DNA of 64,000 bases, from the NCBI GenBank assembly GCA_017441925.1, contig JAFRUE010000002.1, positions 62,001 through 126,000 on the forward strand. The letters run 5' to 3'. Position numbers and translations under genes: made by a program. Positions 1-7,741 of the stretch are shown piece after piece. The notes under the pieces were generated by a model, which was not told where the DNA came from, ran no database searches, and saw nothing but the letters and a program-made list of their open reading frames with translations. Every line of letters starts with the position of its first letter. Within the stretch, counting starts at the first letter, position 1. This stretch comes from Bacillota bacterium. Its GTDB lineage: Bacteria > Bacillota > Clostridia > Lachnospirales > Bianqueaceae.

Positions 1-955
1 TGGCTTTCTCGACGGTCAGGCGCGGATCATAATCCGGGTCCACCGGCAGTTTGAGGTCGGCAAAAGTCATCTTGTCGAGGCCGTATTTTTTCTGCAGGAG
101 GCGTGCGTAGCGCTGCATATGCGGTGCCAGCTCGCTTGTGATCAGGTCGATCTGGCGGTCGTACATCTCGCGCGTGACCTTCTGCTCAAACAGCAGGTAG
201 TCAAAAACCGAACTGAAGCCGCGGAGTCTGGACATGACTTTCTCCGTCGTAACCTGCGCGTTGTACGCGGCCGCCGTCACGTTCTCATACTGGCGGATCT
301 TGTCGGAAAACGCCTTGAAAGCGGCGCGGCGGACTTCCGTATCGCGTTCGTATTCATAGTCGTCCTCAAAAAGAGAATAGCCGAGCGGATACTCCTTGCC
401 GCCCGCGGTAAAGGACGGGAACTGCATATCCGCGATCTTAGCCATGTTGTAGACATTGTACGGCGTCTCAAAGCTCTGTGAAAGCGCGGCCATCGCCTTC
501 TCCGTCTCCGGAGTGAGCTGATAAGGCTTGCGGCGGCGCAGATCCTTCAGATAATTCCTGCAGCCGGCGGCCTTGTCGATCGCATGATCCAGAACGGTAT
601 CGTCTGCCTGCAGGATCTCACTGTCGATAAAACTCATGCGGCTCGCGATCTCGGCATACATCGCGGAGATCCGCTCGTTCTTCTCGAGGTTCGCGGTATC
701 GTAGTAGTCGACGGAAACAGCCAGGCTCGTATAAGTGCTGAGCAGTCCGAGTTTCTTCTCAAGCTCCTCATAGTCCGTGAGGCAGGCTACGATCCGGTCC
801 GGGTCGTTCAGTTTGCCGGGATAAGCCTGCTCGATCTTGTCGGCCAGCTGCTTAGCCGCCTCAAGATCCGCCTGGAAATCCTCTTCCGTTTTGTAGATCA
901 GGCTCAGATCCCATTTCAGTTCTTCCGGTACGTCTTTTCTTCTTGCGAGTTCCAT
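1..955 (-). CDS. pepF: Oligoendopeptidase F, N-terminal part (truncated by window edge)
   Basis: M3-family zinc oligopeptidase of the PepF type, which cleaves short peptides in the cytoplasm. The visible 318 residues open with MELARRKDVPEELKWDLSLI and contain the helical N-terminal domain typical of PepF/PZ proteins (about 600 residues in full). The catalytic HExxH zinc site lies beyond the window edge, so activity cannot be judged here. The start at 955 is supported by an AGGAGG about 6 bases upstream. It is the first gene of its strand after the flavin reductase gene and a short AT-rich gap. The family call rests on overall N-terminal similarity. Confidence 0.85.
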   Translation of the reverse strand, partial: MELARRKDVPEELKWDLSLIYKTEEDFQADLEAAKQLADKIEQAYPGKLNDPDRIVACLTDYEELEKKLGLLSTYTSLAVSVDYYDTANLEKNERISAMYAEIASRMSFIDSEILQADDTVLDHAIDKAAGCRNYLKDLRRRKPYQLTPETEKAMAALSQSFETPYNVYNMAKIADMQFPSFTAGGKEYPLGYSLFEDDYEYERDTEVRRAAFKAFSDKIRQYENVTAAAYNAQVTTEKVMSRLRGFSSVFDYLLFEQKVTREMYDRQIDLITSELAPHMQRYARLLQKKYGLDKMTFADLKLPVDPDYDPRLTVEKA

Positions 956-1032
956 AGGTTCCTCCTGTTAATTGAAAAACTCTTTTTACGGTTACGTTTT
1001 ATGAATTGCGGTTTGTGATCAACTCTAATTGT

Positions 1033-1575
1033 TTATTCTTCGATAATGTAGGCCGCGACGATTTCACCGATGTATTCTGTGTGGGGCGAATTGTTCCGGC
1101 CGGCATACGGATCCGGCTCATCCGGCGGATACATCCTCTGCTCAATGCCCTCGATCGCGATCTCCGCAATCGGCTGCTCTTTTTTGTAAATGACACGGCA
1201 CTCGAGCGTCAGCGGGAACTCCTTGATGACCGGGACACCGTTGACAGCCGCATCCTCCAGCGTAATGGCAAGATCCTTTTCCTTATCGATCTTCCATCCC
1301 GTCAATGAACCCGCCTGTCCGAGGACGCTTTTGTCATATTCTCCCAGAGGCACACTGATCGTGAACGCCTCGTTCCTGCGCAGCAGCTGCGTCGTGAAGC
1401 GGCTCTCCCGCACATACGCTGTAAAAATGGGCTTGTTCCATTCGATCCCGAGCGACCCCCAGCCGATCGTCATCGTATTGAAACGGCCGTCCGCGAAAGT
1501 GTTGAGCAGCACTCCCTTGGCGATCGCCTTTGTAATATCGTTTGCATAGTCGAACACGTTGATTTCATGTTTCAT
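1033..1575 (-). CDS. Flavin reductase family protein (FMN-binding split barrel)
   Basis: A 180-residue protein of the flavin-reductase/FMN-binding split-barrel family, starting MKHEINVFDYANDITKAIAK. The segment NTMTIGWGSLGIEWNKPIF is the usual flavin-contacting strand and loop, and the HTEYIGEIVAAYI end matches the family's terminal strand. Such proteins bind FMN and pass electrons from NAD(P)H to acceptors or act as flavin-dependent redox proteins; the partner is unknown here. The frame runs open upstream to 1806, but AGGAGGTC sits just before codon ATG 1573-1575 and a good promoter lies at 1612-1640, so the upstream part is read-through of the repeat array rather than protein. Confidence 0.85.
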   Translation of the reverse strand: MKHEINVFDYANDITKAIAKGVLLNTFADGRFNTMTIGWGSLGIEWNKPIFTAYVRESRFTTQLLRRNEAFTISVPLGEYDKSVLGQAGSLTGWKIDKEKDLAITLEDAAVNGVPVIKEFPLTLECRVIYKKEQPIAEIAIEGIEQRMYPPDEPDPYAGRNNSPHTEYIGEIVAAYIIEE

Positions 1576-1611
1576 CGGTTGTGACCTCCTGATTCTGAAA
1601 TTCCGAATACG

Positions 1612-1640
1612 ATTGTATCGTAATTTACCGAAAAAAACAA
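1612..1640 (-). promoter_or_regulatory. Promoter for the flavin reductase gene
   Basis: On the minus strand TTGTTT (1635-1640), a 17-base spacer and TACAAT (1612-1617), about 36 bases before the start codon. It separates the gene from the repeat array behind it and supports the 1575 start. Confidence 0.6.
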
Positions 1641-1726
1641 GCGGTGTTTTGCCAGCTGTACTTTTGTCAAGGCAGGGGCTTGCTTCTGTTTCTGGTTCCT
1701 CTGCCGCTACAGTTTCTGCAGCTACA

Positions 1727-2067
1727 GTTTGGCACGCTTTTTCTGCGGAATGAATGAGCGTTTCCACGGAGGAGCGTGCCAAACAGGGTGACGATGCCGA
1801 TCCCACTGCCTTCTCCGTTCAAATTGGCACGCTTTTTCTGCGGAATGAATGCGAATATCCACTGCGGAGCGTGCCAAAAATGGTTACGATACTGTTCCCA
1901 CTGCCTTCTCCGTTCAAATTGGCACGCTTTTTCTGCGGAATGAATGAGCGTTTCCACGGAGGAGCGTACCAAAAATGGTTACGATACTGTTCCCACTGCC
2001 TTCTCCATTCAAATTGGCACGCTTTTTCTACGGAATGGATGAGCGTTTCCACGGAGGAGCGTGCCAA
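1727..2067. repeat. 95-bp tandem repeat array with four palindromic elements
   Basis: Four copies of a 54-bp element begin at 1729, 1824, 1919 and 2014, exactly 95 bp apart. Each starts TTGGCACGCT and ends AGCGTGCCAA (copy 3 ends AGCGTACCAA). The 41-bp linkers between copies are also conserved (ending CTGCCTTCTCCGTTCAAA or with one change). In the first copy the ends pair perfectly over 12 bp (1727-1738 with 1773-1784). The interior of copies 1, 3 and 4 is nearly identical; copy 2 differs over its 3' half. Both strands read as repetitive open frames here, but these have no ribosome site or codon bias and are not proteins. The array lies between divergent genes. Confidence 0.92.
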
Positions 2068-2121
2068 TCAAACGAGCATAAACACTTTAATTCATTTAGA
2101 ATCAAATAAAACCCACAGTAT

Positions 2122-2150
2122 TTGCTCAAAAAGTTAACAAGCTGTATAAA
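2122..2150 (+). promoter_or_regulatory. Candidate promoter for the nuclease-like gene
   Basis: TTGCTC (2122-2127), 17 bases, TATAAA (2145-2150). It lies in the AT-rich 170-bp stretch between the repeat array and the TTG start at 2239 and would give a leader of about 80 bases. The rest of 2068-2238 shows nothing else. Confidence 0.45.
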
Positions 2151-2238
2151 ACCGGGCTTAATGTTTACTATTTGGAAAGTCAATACTGATTGAATCTGTG
2201 TTATTCTGAAAGCAAGATCAAAAACAGGAGGCATCGAT

Positions 2239-3150
2239 TTGCAAGTGTCTGAACAAGTATCTATCCTGAATGAAACGCAGCCGGATTATTCTTCCTATTT
2301 GCAGAAAAAGCCTGGTCCGGAGATTCTGCTGCAGGACATCCGGCACCTTTTGACAGATGCATTCGGCAGTGATGCAGACCTGCCGGCGCACCACGGATAT
2401 GAGATTTTCTGCCTCGAATATGAGCTCGGGACCTTCCCAGCCGGTTCTATTTCGCATAAAAAGCGCGGCAAATACGATTATTACTACTGGCAATTCCAAG
2501 TCGACGGCGTCCGCAAACAGCGCAAAATCAAAAATGATGACGTCCCCAGAGCTCTGGCATTCCACAGGCGCAAGCAGGAAGTCAAACGCCGTCTCCGCAC
2601 TCTGCGTGCCGAGCTTCGGGAATTTTCCGTTGAACAGCGCCGCGAAGAACACGCCATCCGCCGCCTGCTCCAACAGCTCTTCCCTTTCTGCCAGGCCGCT
2701 GTCCTGCAGAAATCCAACACCTACGCTGACGGATCGCCCCGTGATTCCAAGAACGAACTGATCCTTTCATTAATATACAAAATGCTCGGTCTCACTGCCG
2801 AGCCTTCACCCACGCACATCAGCTGCAGCGGCCGCCTCTACCGCCCTGATTATCTCGTCTCGCAGAAATACATTCATGAACACATGGGTATGCTTTACGA
2901 TCCGCAGTACTATAATAAACAGGTCGAAAAACTGCGTGATTATGCAGGCATCGGGCTCCGCGCCGGCCGGAATCTGCTCGTGACGACCGATGATTCCTAT
3001 AAGGACGGCGGCGACCACGATTTTCTTGTGATGCCTAAAATCATGCTGCAGATGGTACTCGGAGGCGCAGTCAAGGCCGACAGAATGCGCCGGCTGGTCC
3101 GGACTTTTCTGCCGGATCGCCGCCATAAGCCCGCTGCACGGAATTCTTGA
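2239..3150 (+). CDS. PD-(D/E)XK nuclease-like protein
   Basis: A 303-residue protein. Its C-terminal half carries the pattern of small PD-(D/E)XK-type nucleases of Clostridia: SKNE near 170, YRPDYLV near 209, YIHEHMGM near 221, then a Tyr/Lys-rich helix (YDPQYYNKQVEKLRDYAGIG) and a final strand NLLVTTDDSY. The Asp of RPD and the Glu of HEHMG are the likely metal ligands. The N-terminal half contains a basic, possibly coiled segment (residues about 95-145, rich in Arg and Lys). The start is TTG, chosen because AGGAGG lies 7 bases upstream and no ATG fits. The target is unknown; the gene lies immediately downstream of the palindromic repeat array. Confidence 0.65.
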   Translation: MQVSEQVSILNETQPDYSSYLQKKPGPEILLQDIRHLLTDAFGSDADLPAHHGYEIFCLEYELGTFPAGSISHKKRGKYDYYYWQFQVDGVRKQRKIKNDDVPRALAFHRRKQEVKRRLRTLRAELREFSVEQRREEHAIRRLLQQLFPFCQAAVLQKSNTYADGSPRDSKNELILSLIYKMLGLTAEPSPTHISCSGRLYRPDYLVSQKYIHEHMGMLYDPQYYNKQVEKLRDYAGIGLRAGRNLLVTTDDSYKDGGDHDFLVMPKIMLQMVLGGAVKADRMRRLVRTFLPDRRHKPAARNS

Positions 3151-3175
3151 CAAGCGGTCGTGTCTGGGTTATAGT
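3147..3175 (+). promoter_or_regulatory. Strong promoter of the 2-hydroxyacid dehydrogenase gene
   Basis: TTGACA (3147-3152), 17 bases, TATAGT (3170-3175). The -35 overlaps the stop codon of the upstream gene. Transcription should begin about at the ATG at 3182, which rules that ATG out and supports the start at 3209. Confidence 0.75.
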
Positions 3176-3208
3176 TGTCTTATGAATATACAGAAAGGGG
3201 ACACATCT

Positions 3209-4177
3209 ATGAACAAATGCAAAATCGTGATCGCGGTTCCTCTGGAACAGCGTCATCTCGATTATCTCGCGGAGAAAGCTTCTGACGGCAATTATACATG
3301 CGAATTCGTCGACGTTACAAAGCTCGACCCGGCTGGTGCCGAAGCCGCGGCGGCTGTCGCAGACGCGGATGTCATCATCGGCAATCTTCCTCTCCCGCGC
3401 GTTCAGAAAGCCGCTCATCTGAAATGGATGCAGCTTAATTCCGCCGGTGCCAATCCGTATGCGGATCCCGGTTCGCTGCCTTCCGCAGTGCAGCTCACCA
3501 ACGCAAGCGGCACATACGGTCTGACCGTTTCCGAGCACATGATCGCTCTGACTTTTGCACTGATCCGCCACATCGGCCCGTACCGCATCCAACAGGAGCA
3601 GCATCTTTGGAAAAAAATCGACCGCAACATCTCCGTTGAGGGCTCGACCATCGCGGTTCTCGGCATGGGCGACATCGGGACAGATTACGCCCGCAAGGTC
3701 AAAGCGATGGGCGCTTACGTCATCGGTGTACGCAAGCATCTGAAAGATAAACCGGAATACTTCGACGAGCAGTTTACGGTCGACGATCTGGACCGGGTCC
3801 TTCCCCGCGCGGACATCGTCGCAATGGTCCTGCCGGGGGCTGCGGACACCGCGCATCTTCTCGATGAACGCCGTCTGCGCCTCATGAAGCCCGGCAGCTA
3901 TCTGCTGAACGTCGGCCGCGGTTCCGCTATTGATCCTGCCGGCCTTAAAGCTGTCCTGGCTGAAGGCCTTCTGGGCGGTGTCGGTCTTGACGTAACCGAG
4001 CCGGAGCCGCTTCCGCCGAATGATTCACTGTGGGACGATCCCGCTGTCCTCATCACGCCGCACGCCGCCGGCGGTTTCTCTCTGCCGGAGACCCGCGAGC
4101 GTTTTGTACGCGTTGCCGGTGAAAACCTCTATGCTTTCACGCATAATGGCTCGCTGAAGAATCTCGTTGAGCACTGA
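3209..4177 (+). CDS. D-2-hydroxyacid dehydrogenase family protein
   Basis: An NAD-dependent D-isomer-specific 2-hydroxyacid dehydrogenase of 322 residues that reduces 2-keto acids to D-2-hydroxy acids or the reverse. The nucleotide-binding motif VLGMGDIGTDYARK is central, and the catalytic triad of the family is visible as Arg in NVGRGSAID, Glu in DVTEPEPLP and His in ITPHAAGG. The substrate (glyoxylate, pyruvate, phosphoglycerate or another) cannot be told from sequence. The start at 3209 follows AAAGGGGA and is forced by the promoter at 3147-3175. It is a single-gene unit followed by a strong hairpin. Confidence 0.88.
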   Translation: MNKCKIVIAVPLEQRHLDYLAEKASDGNYTCEFVDVTKLDPAGAEAAAAVADADVIIGNLPLPRVQKAAHLKWMQLNSAGANPYADPGSLPSAVQLTNASGTYGLTVSEHMIALTFALIRHIGPYRIQQEQHLWKKIDRNISVEGSTIAVLGMGDIGTDYARKVKAMGAYVIGVRKHLKDKPEYFDEQFTVDDLDRVLPRADIVAMVLPGAADTAHLLDERRLRLMKPGSYLLNVGRGSAIDPAGLKAVLAEGLLGGVGLDVTEPEPLPPNDSLWDDPAVLITPHAAGGFSLPETRERFVRVAGENLYAFTHNGSLKNLVEH

Positions 4178-4223
4178 TCCATCCCCGGCTGAATGCCGCA
4201 TCTGCCTCACTGGATTGACTTTA

Positions 4224-4262
4224 AAAAAGCCGGCCGGCTGCATACTGCAGCCGGCCGGTATT
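4224..4262. terminator. Bidirectional rho-independent terminator
   Basis: A perfect 13-bp stem (4230-4242 with 4246-4258, arms CCGGCCGGCTGCA) with a 3-base loop. A run of A on the left gives U6 for the minus strand; a weaker T-rich tail serves the plus strand. It sits between convergent genes. Confidence 0.9.
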
Positions 4263-4281
4263 TGTTATAAATAGTATTCGT

Positions 4282-5652
4282 TCACAGCTTTTTGCAGGCG
4301 AAATCGTTGTACACCACGCAGCCATCGTCAAACGTGAGCCTGATCATACCTTCTTTTCTTCCGAACTCGTTCTGTCCAATAGGATAAAGGCGGAATTCCA
4401 GCTCGTCATCATCGTCAACGGCCTTAGCGTACAGTTCGCCGTCTTTCATGTAAACTGTGTCAATGATGAAATCCGCGTCCTCGGGATGCTCATATTTGCC
4501 GCAGTAGTTCTCCCATTTCGACTTGTCCGGATTCATGATCGCGAGATCCTCGATGGAGACGAGGGGCTTGGGCTCCTTTCCTCTTACGATCGCTTCCATT
4601 CCATCCCAGTAGCCCAAATACGCTCTGGCGTCCCTGTAGTCCCGGCAGCTGAGTATCACAAGAACCCTGTCCGCGTCGATAAAACGCTCAAACCAGGTAG
4701 AGACGCCAGGCATGCCGCCGCTGTGGCTGACGACGAGCCCAAGCTCTTCGTCATGACCGACAGCCCATCCGAAACCGTAGCCAAGCTCATCGTCCTCGTC
4801 GTAAACAGCATCCTCGCCACTGTTTAGCTTCCCGGGGGTGTACATGAGTTCCTGTTCTTCCTTTGTCAGCACCTTGCCCTCACGCAGTGCCCTGTCCCAT
4901 TTAAACATGTCAAAGATGTTGGTATACACATAATCGTCGCCGTTCAGACCGTCAAAGGCGACCACGTCGCCTTCTTCTGTTGAGTCGATGTCAGCTACGC
5001 ATTTTCCATCATCATACACTGTCGCCTGAGCGTAATTTTCAAACGGAATGCCGTCTCTGCGTATATGGCAGCAGTGGGTAGAGTTCATGCCGGCGGGTCC
5101 AAAGATGTTCTTCTGCAGGAACTCTTCATAGGGAACACCGGAAAGCCGTTCCACCAGCAGCGCCAGCAGGTTGTAGCCGGTGTTGGAGTAATGCAGGCCT
5201 TCCCCCGGGGCGAAGTACGGTTTCGCCTTCGTTTCCTGGAGAAAGCGTAAAATCTCGTCATTACCGGGCACCCGTTTTTCTTCCTTCCAGATCTTGATGA
5301 ACCAGTCCGCGTCGTCAAAGTAATCGGGAATACCGCTTGTGTGGGTCAGCAGATGCCGGACCGTCACGCCCGGACATGGGATCTTCGGGAAAAACTTCGT
5401 GATCTCGTCCTCCGGACAGAGAAGTCCCTGCCGTATCAGCAGCATGACCGCTGCCGATGTGAACGTCTTGCTGACCGAGGCCAGCTGGAAGATCGAGTCC
5501 TCTGTGATCGGCAGCGTATCCACCGGGTCACGGAAGCCGAGAACACCCTTGGACACGATCTCGCCCTTTTCGGCGTAGAGCCAGGCCCCGTTGAAGCTGT
5601 CCTTTTTACTTAACTCACGGGCAAGGTTTTCCATCATCGCGTGTTTATCCAT
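4282..5652 (-). CDS. Serine hydrolase, beta-lactamase/DD-peptidase fold
   Basis: A 456-residue protein of the penicillin-binding-protein-like (class C beta-lactamase/EstB) superfamily. The active-site series is complete: SVSK at 59-62 (nucleophile and base), YSN at 155-157 and HSG at 310-312. No signal peptide or membrane segment is visible, so it is probably cytoplasmic and more likely an esterase or peptidase than a resistance enzyme. A C-terminal beta-rich domain of about 100 residues follows the catalytic fold. The start at 5652 has AAAGGAG upstream. It follows the GNAT-serine hydrolase gene by 15 bp and is probably cotranscribed with it. Confidence 0.85.
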   Translation of the reverse strand: MDKHAMMENLARELSKKDSFNGAWLYAEKGEIVSKGVLGFRDPVDTLPITEDSIFQLASVSKTFTSAAVMLLIRQGLLCPEDEITKFFPKIPCPGVTVRHLLTHTSGIPDYFDDADWFIKIWKEEKRVPGNDEILRFLQETKAKPYFAPGEGLHYSNTGYNLLALLVERLSGVPYEEFLQKNIFGPAGMNSTHCCHIRRDGIPFENYAQATVYDDGKCVADIDSTEEGDVVAFDGLNGDDYVYTNIFDMFKWDRALREGKVLTKEEQELMYTPGKLNSGEDAVYDEDDELGYGFGWAVGHDEELGLVVSHSGGMPGVSTWFERFIDADRVLVILSCRDYRDARAYLGYWDGMEAIVRGKEPKPLVSIEDLAIMNPDKSKWENYCGKYEHPEDADFIIDTVYMKDGELYAKAVDDDDELEFRLYPIGQNEFGRKEGMIRLTFDDGCVVYNDFACKKL

Positions 5653-5667
5653 AAAACCAGTTCTCCT

Positions 5668-7158
5668 TTATTCTTTCGCGTTTTTGTAAATCTCGCAGGC
5701 AATGTCGTTCATTGCTTCGTCGGCTGCTTCCGTGACGTTGTTGTACATTACGGCAACGCAGATGTCTTTCTTGCGGGAGAATACCCAGCTTGTCAGAAAG
5801 CCCCAGTTTTCCCCGGTATGGCCGACAACGCTGTCTTTGCGCGCTTTCGACTCCCAAACGTCGAGGCAGAGGCCGTAGTCATCCATGACGGGGGTCATCA
5901 TGCGCCGCGCGGTCTTCTTTTTGAGGAGACCGTCTTTGCGATAGCTCCTGGAAAGAGCAAGACCGATCTTGACAAGTTCTGTGGGCGTTGTCCACAGGCC
6001 GGCAGCGGCATGCTCGGGATAATAATGATACCCGTGAGCAGGGTCCTCCTTCTGCGCCAGCCTGAAACCGAACGCGGCGTTGTCAACAAGTTCTTCGTCA
6101 AGCGGCTGGAAAAAGCCGGTGCGCTTCAGCCCCAAAGGCTCGGCAACCTCCTTCTGGAAGGCCTCGCGGAGCGTAGTCCCCGTAATGCGTGTAAACGCAA
6201 GCTCAGCCAGAGTGATGCCGCCGCCGGAGTACATGAACTGCCTGCCGTAAGGGCGAATCCTTCTGAGCTTCGGTGTGACGCCCTTGCCATTCAGCACGTC
6301 CTCAAGCGAGAGAGGTTCGTGGTTTGCCGGATAGCCCGGGAATCCGTGCAGGTTGTAGCCTGCGGTGTGGGAAAGCAAGGCGGCGAATGTCACGGGGCCT
6401 TTTTTGACGAATTCCGGTACGACACCGGAGATATCCGCGTCAAGGTCGATGAGGCCCTTGTCCACATACCGGAGGAGGGTCAGCGCAAACATGGGTTTGC
6501 TGACGGAACCCGCCTGGAACAGCATATCCGGGTTCACCGGGAAGTCCTCGCCGTAGCGTCCGCTGCCGGCACAGTAGGTAAGGAAATCGCCTTCTCCGTC
6601 ATGAACGGCAATGCTGACGCCGTAGCCCTTCCTGCCCTTGATGCGCATGGCTTTATCCACATCGACGCCATAGGTATTTTTGATGATCCGGTTGGGGCCC
6701 TTGAGCATCCGCATCAGCACAGCCTCACCGCTGTCGATGATGCCGGTCTCCCGGAAGCCGGCCTTGTGATAGAGGTGTAGGCCCAGCTCGTTCTCCGGCT
6801 CGGTGGACAGGAAGAGCCTGTCGGCACCGTTTTCTTTGAAGTATCTGATGATCTCCTGCAGGGCGGCCTGGCCATAGCCCTTGCCCTGTTCGTTCTTGTC
6901 GATCATAAAACGCCAGATCCAGTAGCGGTCATCCTCGTCCTCGTCTTCAGGATCAAAGGCAAACATACAAAAGCCAACCAGCCTGTCATCTGCATAGATT
7001 GCGAACGGACGCGCAGTACCGGGCTGCTCCGCGTTAGCCTCATCCGCCTCACGCAGCGAAACATCATTCGGCGCAACAAAGGGCTGATCCTTGCGCACGG
7101 AAAGAGCCAGAACAGCTTCTCGATTATTATCATTTACAGGTTCAAGCTTAATTATCAT
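5668..7158 (-). CDS. GNAT acetyltransferase fused to a serine hydrolase (beta-lactamase fold)
   Basis: A two-domain protein of 496 residues. Residues 1-155 form a GNAT N-acetyltransferase domain with the acetyl-CoA motif EQGKGYGQAAL (90-100). Residues about 165-496 form a beta-lactamase-fold serine hydrolase with SVSK at 218-221, YSG at 310-312 (Gly replaces the usual Asn) and HTG at 447-449. No signal peptide is seen. The start at 7158 is chosen because GGAG lies 9 bases upstream; the frame stays open for 9 more codons, and those overlap a hairpin (7183-7218). The fusion suggests acylation and deacylation of related substrates, but no substrate can be named. Confidence 0.85.
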   Translation of the reverse strand: MIIKLEPVNDNNREAVLALSVRKDQPFVAPNDVSLREADEANAEQPGTARPFAIYADDRLVGFCMFAFDPEDEDEDDRYWIWRFMIDKNEQGKGYGQAALQEIIRYFKENGADRLFLSTEPENELGLHLYHKAGFRETGIIDSGEAVLMRMLKGPNRIIKNTYGVDVDKAMRIKGRKGYGVSIAVHDGEGDFLTYCAGSGRYGEDFPVNPDMLFQAGSVSKPMFALTLLRYVDKGLIDLDADISGVVPEFVKKGPVTFAALLSHTAGYNLHGFPGYPANHEPLSLEDVLNGKGVTPKLRRIRPYGRQFMYSGGGITLAELAFTRITGTTLREAFQKEVAEPLGLKRTGFFQPLDEELVDNAAFGFRLAQKEDPAHGYHYYPEHAAAGLWTTPTELVKIGLALSRSYRKDGLLKKKTARRMMTPVMDDYGLCLDVWESKARKDSVVGHTGENWGFLTSWVFSRKKDICVAVMYNNVTEAADEAMNDIACEIYKNAKE

Positions 7159-7182
7159 GATTCGTTTCTCCGTAATCATTAT

Positions 7183-7218
7183 CATAGCCGGAACTGATTC
7201 CTTCAGTCTCCGGCTATG
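7183..7218 (-). other. Long hairpin between two minus-strand genes
   Basis: On the minus strand a 10-bp arm CATAGCCGGA pairs with TCCGGCTATG, with a further 5-bp pairing (ACTGA/TCAGT) after a one-base bulge and a 5-base loop. No U-run follows, so it is not a normal terminator. It lies 14 bases after the stop of the Mor-like gene and 24 bases before the next start codon. It could protect the upstream message or dampen expression of the downstream gene. Confidence 0.6.
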
Positions 7219-7231
7219 TATCTGTCAATAT

Positions 7232-7564
7232 TTACTTTGTAGAAAATTCAGCATTATTACTTTTCAGAAAATCCGTATCCCTGTCACCGCCAGCTGCGGC
7301 GGCAAGCCTTTGGTTTCTCAGAATCCTTTGGATGCTCTTTCTGGATAAAGAAAAACGGCGGGATAGTTCTTCTTCGCTTATTCCTTCCTGCCAGGCCTGA
7401 AAGATTCTTTCGTTGCGTTCACGAAAGAACGCTTTTGCGGATGTTCCGCTTCCCCATTCCTGTTTTTCTTTCCGCGGGATATAGATAACCTTTCCGTCTG
7501 CATACTGCTGAACCGCTTCCAATAATTCCTTTGGCAGAATCTCATCTGCCCGGATATAGCTCAT
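7232..7564 (-). CDS. CD3324-type / Mor-like helix-turn-helix protein
   Basis: A 110-residue protein resembling small Mor-activator-like proteins of Clostridia (CD3324 type). It opens MSYIRADEILPKELLEAVQQ, then VIYIPRKEKQEWG, and ends with a helix-turn-helix: GISEEELSRRFSLSRKSIQRI. These small DNA-binding proteins are widespread but poorly characterised; a transcription-factor role is inferred from the HTH. The start at 7564 follows TAGGAGGAGC. Upstream there is a good promoter, a tiny open frame and an 11-bp inverted repeat that could be its own operator. Confidence 0.75.
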   Translation of the reverse strand: MSYIRADEILPKELLEAVQQYADGKVIYIPRKEKQEWGSGTSAKAFFRERNERIFQAWQEGISEEELSRRFSLSRKSIQRILRNQRLAAAAGGDRDTDFLKSNNAEFSTK

Positions 7565-7593
7565 ACGCTCCTCCTATCTTTTTCATAGGATTC

Positions 7594-7634
7594 GTCTGAG
7601 CTTACGATTCAATTGTATAGATTTAAGCTCAGAC
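7594..7634. promoter_or_regulatory. 11-bp inverted repeat, candidate operator
   Basis: GTCTGAGCTTA (7594-7604) and TAAGCTCAGAC (7624-7634) are perfect inverted copies separated by 19 bases. On the minus strand the loop contains TACAAT, a possible secondary -10. The position, 30-70 bases upstream of the Mor-like gene, fits autoregulation, or an mRNA hairpin in the transcript from the promoter at 7713-7741. Confidence 0.45.
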
Positions 7635-7663
7635 TACTGAGCGCTTACATACCTTCTGGTCAT
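7634..7663 (-). CDS. Possible 9-residue leader peptide
   Basis: A minimal open frame MTRRYVSAQ with GGAG 9 bases before its ATG. It lies in the transcript from the promoter at 7713-7741 and ends exactly where the 11-bp inverted repeat begins. Such an arrangement could couple translation to hairpin folding, but the frame is too short to support coding on its own. Confidence 0.25.
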   Translation of the reverse strand: MTRRYVSAQ

Positions 7664-7712
7664 AAAGTCATACTCCTTCCTTCATACATATTTGGACACA
7701 TAACCATAAAGT

Positions 7713-7741
7713 ATTATACCTTTCGGCACAGCCGATTACAA
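7713..7741 (-). promoter_or_regulatory. Promoter upstream of the Mor-like gene
   Basis: Minus strand TTGTAA (7736-7741), 17 bases, TATAAT (7713-7718). It gives an unusually long leader of about 140 bases containing the 9-codon frame and the inverted repeat. Confidence 0.65.

Noticed and set aside
1729-2067. CRISPR array in the tandem repeats
   Set aside because: Both the 54-bp unit and the 41-bp linker are conserved from copy to copy, and CRISPR spacers must differ. No cas genes are near.
1667-2137. Repetitive proteins on both strands of the tandem array (peptides like RSSVETLIHSAEKACQ)
   Set aside because: They are translations of the 95-bp repeat, occur on both strands, lack ribosome sites and match nothing recognisable.
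5641-6780. 379-codon plus-strand open frame
   Set aside because: Antisense shadow of the GNAT-serine hydrolase gene, whose motifs are complete.
4282-7158. Beta-lactam resistance genes
   Set aside because: The proteins have the fold and SxxK motif but no signal peptide and variant third motifs; they look like esterases or peptidases.
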